Program-made: the position numbers and the translations under genes
In this document: positions 1 through 6,451 of the stretch, piece after piece
How positions within the stretch are numbered: position 1 is the first letter of the stretch
Layout: every line of letters begins with the position of its first letter
The notes under the pieces: generated by a model
Seen by the model: only the letters and a program-made list of their open reading frames with translations
Told to the model about the DNA's origin: nothing
The model's database searches: none
Assembly (NCBI GenBank): GCA_026705105.1
Contig: JAPPBK010000145.1
Location: 1-13,399, forward strand
Reading direction: 5' to 3'
DNA: 13,399 nucleotides
Source of the DNA: Chloroflexota bacterium
GTDB lineage: Bacteria > Chloroflexota > Dehalococcoidia > Bin125

Positions 1-1530
1 CGAGTCGGAGAAGGCGTGCAGGTCCTGGAAGATCTTCAGCAGGGGTCCCTTGCCGTCCCACTCCAACGGGTCGGTCTGGACGGGAATGCCGAGCAGCTCC
101 GAGGCCGGAGTGTAGCCGCGCAGGTGGCAGGCGCCGCGGTTCGAGGTCGCGTAACCCAAACCCTCGCCCTTGATTCCGCGCGGGTCGTAGGCCGGCACCG
201 CCTGGCCCTTGACCGTCATCGAGATCTCCGGGTGGCCCCAGGCCGCCGCCGCCTGGGCCGTGCCCTGACCCAGCGTCTGACCGATCGACGACGAACCCAT
301 CGCCATCTCCTCGGCCACGCGGACCATGCCCGCGCCGTCGCCCCAGTCGAGCGGCGTGTCGACGTAGCCGCGTTCCGACGCCTCCATGTACATCGAGATC
401 ACGTTGCCGATCTCAATCGCATCCATGCCGTAGTCGTTGCACTGGTCGATCACCTTGGCGATCACGGCCGGGTCGTCGTTGCCGCAGTTCGCGCCCAACG
501 ACCAGGCCGGCTCGTACTCGAACGACTCCATCTTCAGGCCCGCGTGCGGACCCTCGGTGATCTCGACTTCCTTCTTGCAGGCCACCGGACAGGCGTGGCA
601 GGTTGGCTCGGCGGTCAGGAAATCATCGCGCATCGTCTCGCCCGAGACCGCGTTCGCGGCCTCCGGCGTAGTCTGCGTCATCTGCGAGTTCTTCGTGCCC
701 AGTCCGCCCACCGCATTGACCGCGTTCATCAGCACGTTGGTCCCGAACGCCGACAGCGCGCCCGAGCCCTCTTTGAGCGATCCGTCGTCGTTGACCGACG
801 ACGGCGCCGTCACCGGTGACTCCATGATCAGCTTGAGGTGCGCGCCCTGGGCCTCGCGGAAGGCCTGACGCTTCTCGCCCTGCTCCGGTCGCCAGCGGCC
901 TTCGCGCGTGCCGCGCACGACCACGCACTTCAGGTTCTTCATCCCCGCGACCGCGCCGGTGCCGCCGCGACCCGCTGCGCGATCGTCCTCGTTCAGGAAC
1001 GACGCGAACAGCACGCCGTTCTCGCCGGCCTGGCCGATCGACATCACCGAGACGTCGGTCTTGTTGCCGCTGTCCGAGCCGAAGTGGGCCACGGTGTCGT
1101 GGATGCCCAGACCCCAGATCTCGGAGGCGTCTCGGATCGCGACCTCGCCGCTCTCGACTTCGAGATAGACCGGCGAATCGGCCATGCCAGTGATCAAGAC
1201 CGCGTCGAAACCGGCCCAGCGCAGCCGCGCCGCCGACCAGCCGCCCATGTGCGAGTCGGTCACCGTGCCCGTCAGCGGCGACTTGGTCACGAACGCCAGG
1301 CGTCCCGACATCGTCACTTCGGTGCCGGTCAGCGGTCCGTTGACCAGCGCCAGCATGTTGTCGGGCGAAGTGGGATCGACATCCGCGCCGTTGTCGAGCA
1401 GGTACTTGACGCCCAGCCCGCGAGCGCCGATGTACTTGCGCGCGTCGTCCTCGTTGATGCCTTCGTAGGAGACCGAGCCGTCGGTCAGATTGACCCGAGC
1501 CACTCGATTCGCAAAGCCGCCAAGTGCCAT
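1..1530 (-). CDS. Aldehyde:ferredoxin oxidoreductase (tungsten-type), C-terminus cut by window edge
   Basis: Members of this family oxidise aldehydes to carboxylic acids with ferredoxin, using a tungsten- (or molybdenum-) bis-pterin cofactor and one [4Fe-4S] cluster in the cytoplasm. Frame seen: 510 codons, open to base 1. The N-terminal domain carries KSPLTG at residues 83-88 and the family-typical GRGGTGAVAGMKNLK at 187-201, a cofactor-binding region. Three of the four cluster ligands are present as CHACPVAC, with Cys311, Cys314 and Cys318. Further on is the conserved SNRGACHLRGY around Cys468. The fourth cluster cysteine lies near the C-terminus in this family and falls outside the window; family members are about 600 residues, so roughly 90 are missing. 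Start: ATG at 1530 has an AAGGGA ribosome-binding site six bases upstream; an in-frame ATG at 1548 lacks one. The gene is downstream of, and on the same strand as, the carboxyltransferase, but 225 bases with a repeat element separate them. The aldehyde substrate cannot be told from sequence. Confidence 0.95.
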   Translation of the reverse strand, partial: MALGGFANRVARVNLTDGSVSYEGINEDDARKYIGARGLGVKYLLDNGADVDPTSPDNMLALVNGPLTGTEVTMSGRLAFVTKSPLTGTVTDSHMGGWSAARLRWAGFDAVLITGMADSPVYLEVESGEVAIRDASEIWGLGIHDTVAHFGSDSGNKTDVSVMSIGQAGENGVLFASFLNEDDRAAGRGGTGAVAGMKNLKCVVVRGTREGRWRPEQGEKRQAFREAQGAHLKLIMESPVTAPSSVNDDGSLKEGSGALSAFGTNVLMNAVNAVGGLGTKNSQMTQTTPEAANAVSGETMRDDFLTAEPTCHACPVACKKEVEITEGPHAGLKMESFEYEPAWSLGANCGNDDPAVIAKVIDQCNDYGMDAIEIGNVISMYMEASERGYVDTPLDWGDGAGMVRVAEEMAMGSSSIGQTLGQGTAQAAAAWGHPEISMTVKGQAVPAYDPRGIKGEGLGYATSNRGACHLRGYTPASELLGIPVQTDPLEWDGKGPLLKIFQDLHAFSDS

Positions 1531-1552
1531 GATCGTTCCCTTCACCATCGCT

Positions 1553-1576
1553 CTGGTTTGCGCGTCAAAGATAGCG
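1553..1576 (-). promoter_or_regulatory. Putative -10 region of the AOR gene, shared with the dioxygenase gene
   Basis: On the minus strand, CGCTATCTT is followed by ACGC and AACCAG, with TATCTT 37 bases before the AOR start codon. TATCTT matches the TATAAT -10 consensus at four of six positions. Nearly the same string occurs 43 bases before the TauD-type gene (3446-3466). I see no convincing -35 hexamer at either place. The promoter reading is inference from position and repetition. Confidence 0.35.
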
Positions 1577-1614
1577 GATTGCCGGAGCGCATCCGACGAC
1601 ACCAACCCGTTGCT

Positions 1615-1696
1615 GTCATTCCAGGCTCTGCCTGGAATCTCGTTCCCCCTGCTGTTTTCTCCGGTCAAGCGAGATTCCCGCCTTCGCGGGAATGAC
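1615..1696. repeat. Palindromic intergenic repeat unit (REP/MITE-like) with two hairpins
   Basis: The unit is bounded by inverted GTCATTCC (1615-1622) and GGAATGAC (1689-1696). Inside are two perfect hairpins. The first is ATTCCAGGC/GCCTGGAAT, 9 bp with a 3-base loop (1618-1638). The second is ATTCCCGC/GCGGGAAT, 8 bp with a 4-base loop (1674-1693). It contains no ORF. Related GTCATTCC...GGAATGAC palindromes are common as dispersed intergenic elements in GC-rich bacteria, so this is probably a genome-wide repeat. It sits between the carboxyltransferase stop and the AOR promoter and could also attenuate or terminate transcription, although no T-run follows. Confidence 0.6.
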
Positions 1697-1739
1697 GAAT
1701 CAAGGGGACGCGGGCAGGACGAATCACGGGGACGCGGGG
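1694..1739. repeat. Two-copy 24-base direct tandem repeat
   Basis: Copy 1 begins at 1694 and copy 2 at 1718. Each starts GACGAATCA and continues into GGGGACGCGGG, and the compared stretch differs at a single base (A1703 versus C1727). The repeat abuts and shares its first bases with the right end of the palindromic unit at 1615-1696, so the two may form one composite element. With only two copies and no spacer it is not a CRISPR array. Confidence 0.6.
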
Positions 1740-1755
1740 CTGTTTCCGCAGCCTG

Positions 1756-3390
1756 CTAGGGACGCATCCCGTAACGGACCCGAACACCCAACTGGCTCGG
1801 GAGTTGGGTCTCATAGGCGATCTTCAGCCACTCGGCAAGCATCGGCCGCGTGTCCCTCGGATCGATGATCTCCTCAACCGCGAACGCTTCCGCCGCCGAG
1901 AACGGGTCGCGCAGCGCGATCAACCGCTCTTCGATCGCCGCGCGATGCGCGACCGGATCGTCCGCTGCCTCGATCTCCCGTCGATAGGCGGCCGCGACGC
2001 CGCCCTCGATCGGCAGCGACCCCCACTCGCCCGACGGCCAGGCGATGCGGAAACAGAAGCGGCTGAAGTCCTGGTGCGCCCCTCCGGCGACGCCGTACAA
2101 CCGACGCACGACGACCGTCGCCCAGGGCACCCGCGAGTCGTTGATCGCCGCCGCCGCTTTCACGCCGGCGCGCAGCGTTCCCGCCGACTCGCCCGGCCGG
2201 CCGATCAGGAATCCCGGCTGGTCGGCCAGGTTGACGATCGGCAGGTGGAAAACATCGCACAGATCGACGAACTTCTCGAACTTGCGCGCCTCCTTGGCGC
2301 CCATCGCGCCGCCGTAGTGCATGGGATCGTTGGCCAGCACGCCGACTGGCATCCCGCCGATCCGGGCGAATCCCGTCACCTGCGCCCGACCGAAGTAGCG
2401 CCCGATCTCGAAGAACGACCCTTGGTCGACGATCATCTCGACCATGCGGCGCACGTTGTAGCCGCGATTCCGATGCTTGGGAATGATCGATGCCAGCCGC
2501 TCTTCGCGCCGATCGAGCGGGTCGTCGCAGTCCAGTACCGGCGGGAGTTGATGCACGTTGGTCGGCAGGTAAGAGAGAAAGCGCCGAATCTGCCGCATCG
2601 CATCGGCCTCGTCCTCCGCGTCGTTGTCGACCACGCCGCTGCTCCGCGCGTGGACCTCGTAGCCGCCCAACTCCTCTTTGGTCAGCTTCTCGCCCATCGA
2701 CCGCTCGACCAGCGGCGGACCGCCGGCGAAGACCTGCGACGAGCCGCGCACCATTACCGAGAAGTGCGACGCCGGCACCTCGGCCGCGGGCAGCCCTGCT
2801 ACGGATCCCAGTGCCGCCGAGACGACCGGGACCTCGGCCATGAGTTTGCCCCAGCGTTCCGGCCAGAACAGTTCCGGCAGATAGGTCCGGCCCATCTCGG
2901 CGGTCGCGCGGATGTCGCCGCCGAATCCGTCGATCAGGCGGATCATCGGGATCTTCATCTCAATCGCCAGCGACTCGATATGGCCCGACTTGTCGCCGCC
3001 GCTGTGAATCCGGACCTTGCCGCCATTCCCCGACTCGGCCCCGGAGCCGCTGCGCGGCCGTGAAGTGAAGTCGCCGCCCGACACCGCAACCGGGCGACCG
3101 TCGATCTGTCCGGTGCCAATCACGGTCGCGGCAGGATGAAAGCCGACCAGTTGGCCGTCGTCGTCGTAGTAGCCGGCTCCGGCGAGGATGCCGCGCTCGC
3201 GGAAGGACTCCTCGTCCAGCAACAGGTCGATCCGCTCGCGGACCGTCAGGTTGCCGCGTTCGTGCTGTTGGCGGACGCGGTCCGGACCGCCCATCTGGCC
3301 GGCCAACTCATGGCGGCGCCGGATTTGATCGATCTCGGGTTGCCAGATCGGTTCCCTGGATTCTGATACGTCTCGGGTCGGCTCGGCCAT
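1756..3390 (-). CDS. Acyl-CoA carboxylase-type carboxyltransferase subunit (544 aa)
   Basis: This belongs to the two-domain carboxyltransferase family (propionyl-, methylcrotonyl-, acetyl-CoA carboxylase beta), which moves CO2 between biotin and an acyl-CoA in the cytoplasm. The length is normal. The N-terminal crotonase-like domain spans about residues 20-280, with RERIDLLLDEESF (51-63), GEKLTKEELGG (233-243) and SGV (251-253). The C-terminal domain spans about 290-530, with VGVLANDP (349-356), DQPGFLIG (390-397) and AWPSGEWG (450-457). The usual glycine motifs are altered: DGFGGDIRA (154-162) stands where DSGGARI is typical, and GSVAGLPAA (195-203) replaces GPCAGGA. The substrate and even the net direction are therefore uncertain. 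No biotin carboxylase or biotin carrier gene is in the window. Start: two adjacent ATGs occur (3393 and 3390). The AGGGAG site is six bases from the second, which is chosen. It is divergent from the dioxygenase gene. Confidence 0.9.
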   Translation of the reverse strand: MAEPTRDVSESREPIWQPEIDQIRRRHELAGQMGGPDRVRQQHERGNLTVRERIDLLLDEESFRERGILAGAGYYDDDGQLVGFHPAATVIGTGQIDGRPVAVSGGDFTSRPRSGSGAESGNGGKVRIHSGGDKSGHIESLAIEMKIPMIRLIDGFGGDIRATAEMGRTYLPELFWPERWGKLMAEVPVVSAALGSVAGLPAAEVPASHFSVMVRGSSQVFAGGPPLVERSMGEKLTKEELGGYEVHARSSGVVDNDAEDEADAMRQIRRFLSYLPTNVHQLPPVLDCDDPLDRREERLASIIPKHRNRGYNVRRMVEMIVDQGSFFEIGRYFGRAQVTGFARIGGMPVGVLANDPMHYGGAMGAKEARKFEKFVDLCDVFHLPIVNLADQPGFLIGRPGESAGTLRAGVKAAAAINDSRVPWATVVVRRLYGVAGGAHQDFSRFCFRIAWPSGEWGSLPIEGGVAAAYRREIEAADDPVAHRAAIEERLIALRDPFSAAEAFAVEEIIDPRDTRPMLAEWLKIAYETQLPSQLGVRVRYGMRP

Positions 3391-3445
3391 CATGCACTCC
3401 CTGCGCTGCCGCAAGTATCGCCGAGGTCGAACAATGAGGCATCGG

Positions 3446-3466
3446 CGCTATCTTCAACGCAACCAG
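3446..3466 (+). promoter_or_regulatory. Putative -10 region of the dioxygenase gene
   Basis: CGCTATCTT at 3446-3454 is followed by ACGC and AACCAG (to 3466), and TATCTT lies 43 bases upstream of the dioxygenase ATG. The same arrangement precedes the AOR gene on the other strand (1553-1576). A TCGAAC hexamer 16 bases upstream is only a weak -35 match. The 107-base space between the two divergent genes holds nothing else I can recognise. Confidence 0.35.
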
Positions 3467-3497
3467 GCGCCGCACGTTGCAGTCTCGGAGGTCGGAC

Positions 3498-4310
3498 ATG
3501 CCCACATCCGCAATCTCGATCGAACCACTGACCCCCAGCATCGGCGCGACCGTCCACGGAGTCGACCTGACCCAGCCGCTCGACGAAGAAACATTCCAGG
3601 TCATCCACGACGCCTGGATGGAACACCTGGTGCTCTTCTTCCGCGACCAGCCGATGACGCCGGATCAGCATCTCGAGTTTGGGCGCATGTTCGGCGACCT
3701 GCACATTCACCCGGCCGCGCCGTACGAGCACGGCAATCCCGAGCTGATGCGCATCTACACCGACAAGGACTCGTTCCGCAACAACGGCGAACGCTGGCAC
3801 TCGGATGTTTCGGCCGACGAAGAGCCGCCGATGGCCTCGATCCTGCACATTCACCACATTCCCACGCAGGGCGGCGACACCTGCTGGTCCAACATGTACG
3901 CCGCCTGGGACGGACTCTCACCGCAGATGCAGGCGCTGCTCGAACCGCTGACTGCCCTGCACGCCTCCGACTACTCCGGCCAGTACGGCGAGCACAAGCC
4001 GCAGCGCGAGTCGCCGCGCGCCGTCCACCCGATCGCGCGCACGCATCCGGTCACCGGGCGCAAAGCCCTGTTCGTCAATTCCAGCTTCACCAGGCGAATC
4101 GTCGAATTGCCGCTCGAGGAAAGCGACGCATTGCTCGGCTTCCTCTTCGAGCACGTCAAGAACGTCAACTTCCAATGCCGCTTCAGGTGGGAGGCCAACT
4201 CGGTCGCCCTCTGGGACAACCGCTGCACGCAGCACATGGCGATCTGGGACTACTACCCCGAGTCCCGAGGCGGTATCCGGGTCACCGTCAAGGGCGACAA
4301 GCCCTTCTGA
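3498..4310 (+). CDS. TauD/TfdA-family Fe(II)/2-oxoglutarate dioxygenase (270 aa)
   Basis: Enzymes of this family use Fe(II), O2 and 2-oxoglutarate to hydroxylate a substrate (taurine, phenoxyacetates, alkyl sulfates and others), often releasing a sulfonate, phenol or sulfate group. The complete metal triad is visible: His101 and Asp103 in WHSDVS, and distal His246 in TQHMAIWDY. Arg257 and Arg261 in SRGGIRVTVKGDKPF occupy the spacing of the two TauD arginines that hold 2-oxoglutarate. The N-terminal PLTPSIGATVHGVDL region is also typical. Length is normal for the family. Start: ATG 3498 has GGAGG six bases upstream, so the longer frame from 3477 is not used. It stands alone, divergent from the carboxyltransferase and convergent with the hydrolase. 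The substrate cannot be assigned; TauD itself is only one possibility. It needs oxygen, in contrast to the nearby AOR. Confidence 0.93.
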   Translation: MPTSAISIEPLTPSIGATVHGVDLTQPLDEETFQVIHDAWMEHLVLFFRDQPMTPDQHLEFGRMFGDLHIHPAAPYEHGNPELMRIYTDKDSFRNNGERWHSDVSADEEPPMASILHIHHIPTQGGDTCWSNMYAAWDGLSPQMQALLEPLTALHASDYSGQYGEHKPQRESPRAVHPIARTHPVTGRKALFVNSSFTRRIVELPLEESDALLGFLFEHVKNVNFQCRFRWEANSVALWDNRCTQHMAIWDYYPESRGGIRVTVKGDKPF

Positions 4311-4337
4311 GAACGGCGAGGAGCGGGGGATCAGAAG

Positions 4338-4376
4338 CTCCCTCTCCCCCCGCCTGACGGCGAGGGGAGAGGGGAG
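4338..4376. terminator. Strong GC-rich hairpin between convergent genes, possible bidirectional terminator
   Basis: A pyrimidine arm (CTCCCTCTCCCC, then GCC) folds back on a purine arm (GGCG, then AGGGGAGAGGGG), giving 4 bp, one mismatch and about 10 bp around a TGAC loop. It lies between the dioxygenase stop (4310) and the hydrolase stop (4380). There is no clear T-run on either side, so intrinsic termination is likely but not proven. The sequence also resembles the CCCTCTCCCC/GGGGAGAGGG palindromes dispersed in many GC-rich genomes. Confidence 0.5.
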
Positions 4377-4379
4377 TCG

Positions 4380-5423
4380 TTAGCCCATCGCCAGTCCCGC
4401 CAGGTCGCGGGCCGTATCCCTCGACACATCGGGGCAGGTCATAGGGAACACCTCGGTGCCGTGAATCGTGCCCATCACCTGGCGGCATCGCGCCGGGACG
4501 CCCGATTCCAGCAAGAGGCGATAGAAGGCGATTCCCTCGTCCCGGAGCGGGTCGCACTCGTTGACCGATATCACCGTCGTCGGCAGGCCGATCACGTCCT
4601 CCGCCGACGCGAACAGCGGCCAGGCGAGCGGATCCTCGGCCTCGAACGCCTCGATTCCGTAGCCCATCGCTCCCGTGTTGTTGTGCAGGTCGAGCAGGAT
4701 GCCGTTGTTCTCGGTCGTCGAGGGCAAGTCTTCGCGCGGCCAGCTTCCCGCGATGTACGGGCACAGCGCGTACAGACCCTTGACCAGGCCGATATCGCCC
4801 TCGCGCAGCAGCTTCATCCCCGTCGCGAGCGTCAGATTCCCGCCGCCGCTCTCGCCGGCAATGATGATCCGCGAGCCGTCAATGCCCAGCCGCTCGGCGT
4901 TGTCCGACAGCCAGCGCATGCCCGATGCGCAGTCGTTCAGTCCGGCCGGGTAGGGCGCGACCTCGGGCGCCGACGACGGCGTGACCGAGTTGCGGAAATC
5001 GACCATCGCCACGGCCACGCCGTTCTGTGCGATGATCCGGCCCCAGGCCTTGTAGTTGCCGTCGTAGCACGACATCGACGCCATGCCGCCGCCGTGGATG
5101 TAGTAGACGCCCGGCAGGGGTCCGTGGGATGTCCCATTCCCGTTGGGCACGATCATCTGGACGTTGATCGTGTTGCCGTCGGGCGACGAGACGAACGTCT
5201 CGGTCGAGATCGTCAGTCCGTCCGAGGGCGCGATCTCCTCTGTGTCGCTCATGCCCAGGAAGGCGGCCAGACCCTCGCGCATGGCGACCGCCTCATCCGA
5301 GTTGGCCTGCGCCAGGATCTCGTCGCGGCTGGCCGCGTCGGGCTGGCCGGGAATGTCCAGCTCGCCGAACATTGTCTTGATGCGAGGGTCGATCCGTGGG
5401 TCTTCCGAGAGCTTGCTCATCAT
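4380..5423 (-). CDS. HSL-family alpha/beta hydrolase (esterase/lipase, 347 aa)
   Basis: This is a serine hydrolase of the hormone-sensitive lipase (family IV) type, expected to cleave carboxylic esters in the cytoplasm. The oxyanion-hole motif HGGG is at residues 110-113, in YYIHGGGMASMS. The nucleophile is Ser192 in GESGGGNL. The acid is probably Asp291 in NECDPLRDEG, and the base His321 in GTIHGTE, so the triad is complete. No signal peptide is visible. The N-terminal 60 residues form a charged cap region. Length is normal for the family. Start: two adjacent ATGs (5423 and 5420) follow GGAAGG; spacing of five bases favours 5423, but 5420 is possible. It is divergent from the ABM gene (156-base gap) and convergent with the dioxygenase. 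The physiological ester is unknown. Confidence 0.92.
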   Translation of the reverse strand: MMSKLSEDPRIDPRIKTMFGELDIPGQPDAASRDEILAQANSDEAVAMREGLAAFLGMSDTEEIAPSDGLTISTETFVSSPDGNTINVQMIVPNGNGTSHGPLPGVYYIHGGGMASMSCYDGNYKAWGRIIAQNGVAVAMVDFRNSVTPSSAPEVAPYPAGLNDCASGMRWLSDNAERLGIDGSRIIIAGESGGGNLTLATGMKLLREGDIGLVKGLYALCPYIAGSWPREDLPSTTENNGILLDLHNNTGAMGYGIEAFEAEDPLAWPLFASAEDVIGLPTTVISVNECDPLRDEGIAFYRLLLESGVPARCRQVMGTIHGTEVFPMTCPDVSRDTARDLAGLAMG

Positions 5424-5579
5424 CGCCGCCTTCCAGCCGGTCGCATGTCTGGGCATAAGCTACTACTCGGCGAGCCCCTGTCCCTGACTTGCTCAGAGCC
5501 TGCACCCGACTCGTTCGGGGGACCCGCTCGGCTCACGCCCTAGCCTGAGCGGAACCGCACAAGGGAGAGGACGCCACGC

Positions 5580-5903
5580 ATGAGCAACATTGCCATCTGG
5601 GTCAAGGTGAAGGTCAAGCCCGAGGGGCTGGACAAGTTCCTGCACGCGATCGAGGTCGACGCGCTCGGCTCGGAGGCGGACGAACCCGGCTGCCTGCGAT
5701 TCAACGTCCTGCAGGACGCCGCGGACGAACTGACCTACTACTTCTACGAGGTCTACGAGGACGAAGCCGCGCTCGACGCCCATCGCCAGGCCCCGCACTA
5801 CGCCGTCTGGTCCGCCGCCCGGGACACGCTTGACGGCGACATCGAGATCACCCGAACCGCAACTGTCTTCCCCTCGGATCAGGGCTACTGGTCAAAGGGC
5901 TGA
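5580..5903 (+). CDS. ABM-domain monooxygenase-like protein (107 aa)
   Basis: This is a small antibiotic-biosynthesis-monooxygenase (YgiN-like) fold protein, in a family of cofactor-free dimeric ferredoxin-like barrels that includes quinol and polyketide monooxygenases and many uncharacterised members. The single domain covers nearly the whole protein. It opens with IWVKVKVKPEGLDKFL (residues 6-21) and includes EPGCLRFNVLQD (36-47). The typical YFYEVYEDEAALDAHRQAPHY region (53-73) contains the family-conserved E..Y.D..A...H...PHY pattern. ATG 5580 follows AGGGAGAGG nine bases upstream. Its stop lies only five bases from the convergent cobU stop. A quinone- or aromatic-related role is plausible, but no substrate can be assigned. 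Confidence 0.9.
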   Translation: MSNIAIWVKVKVKPEGLDKFLHAIEVDALGSEADEPGCLRFNVLQDAADELTYYFYEVYEDEAALDAHRQAPHYAVWSAARDTLDGDIEITRTATVFPSDQGYWSKG

Positions 5904-5908
5904 GCGGG

Positions 5909-6448
5909 TCAGGTACCGGGGGAGGGCTTGAGTTGGAGAGGGAGGCCGGCGGCGATGAAGGTGACTTCATCGGCTTCGGCAGCAAACTGCTGATTGACCC
6001 GGCCGAGTTGGTCGGAGTAGTCGCGGGCCAGCCTGTTCACCGGGACGACCCCGAGGCCGACCTCATTGCTGACCACGATCCAGGACGCGTCCCCGGCCTG
6101 GTAGCAATCGAGCAGACGCCCGGTCTCGTCGAGCACGTCGAGGTCGGCCTCGGCCAGCATCAGGTTGCTGACCCAGATCGTCAGACAGTCGAGCAGCACG
6201 ATGTCGTAACCGTCGGCGACGGGCGAGAGATCGCCGACGATGTCCAGCGGGGTTTCCAGCGTGTCCCATTCTGACGGCCGATCCTCGCGATGCTTCTGAA
6301 TCCGCGCCGACATGTCGTCGTCCAACGCCTCGGCCGTGGCGACGAACAGCACTCGGCCGTCGCCGCTGCGCTCCTGCGCCAGGCGCTGGGCGTAGCTGCT
6401 CTTGCCGGCGCGCCGACCGCCTAGGATCAAGGACAGTCGTTTGCTCAC
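5909..6448 (-). CDS. cobU: Adenosylcobinamide kinase / adenosylcobinamide-phosphate guanylyltransferase (CobU, 179 aa)
   Basis: A bifunctional cytoplasmic enzyme of cobalamin salvage: it phosphorylates adenosylcobinamide and then transfers GMP to make adenosylcobinamide-GDP, the substrate of CobS. The P-loop is GGRRAGKS at residues 10-17; the usual form is GxRSGKS, so Ala replaces Ser. The likely guanylylated histidine is His53, in RIQKHREDRPSEW, matching the RI..H...RP..W signature. VSNEVGLGVVP (124-134) is the conserved NEVG loop. Length is normal. Start: GTG 6448, with the AGGAGG site lying inside the end of cobC; three bases separate the cobC stop from this GTG, which points to translational coupling. 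It is the last gene of the operon and converges on the ABM gene. Confidence 0.97.
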   Translation of the reverse strand: MSKRLSLILGGRRAGKSSYAQRLAQERSGDGRVLFVATAEALDDDMSARIQKHREDRPSEWDTLETPLDIVGDLSPVADGYDIVLLDCLTIWVSNLMLAEADLDVLDETGRLLDCYQAGDASWIVVSNEVGLGVVPVNRLARDYSDQLGRVNQQFAAEADEVTFIAAGLPLQLKPSPGT

Positions 6449-6451
6449 GGC

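Noticed and set aside
1694..1739. Possible CRISPR remnant
   Set aside because: Only two head-to-tail copies with no spacers and no cas genes.
1804..3063. Long plus-strand open frame (419 codons) opposite the carboxyltransferase
   Set aside because: It is Arg/His/Asp-rich with no recognisable domain, and lies antisense to a gene with clear family motifs; open antisense frames are expected at this GC content.
3394..3497. TTGAAG hexamer on the minus strand as a -35 box for the carboxyltransferase
   Set aside because: At 17 bases the partner is TTGTTC, a poor -10; the better CATTGT is at 15 bases. Too weak to annotate.
4461..5543. Plus-strand open frame (360 codons) opposite the hydrolase
   Set aside because: The opposite strand encodes a hydrolase with a full catalytic triad; this frame has a basic, repetitive composition and no motif.
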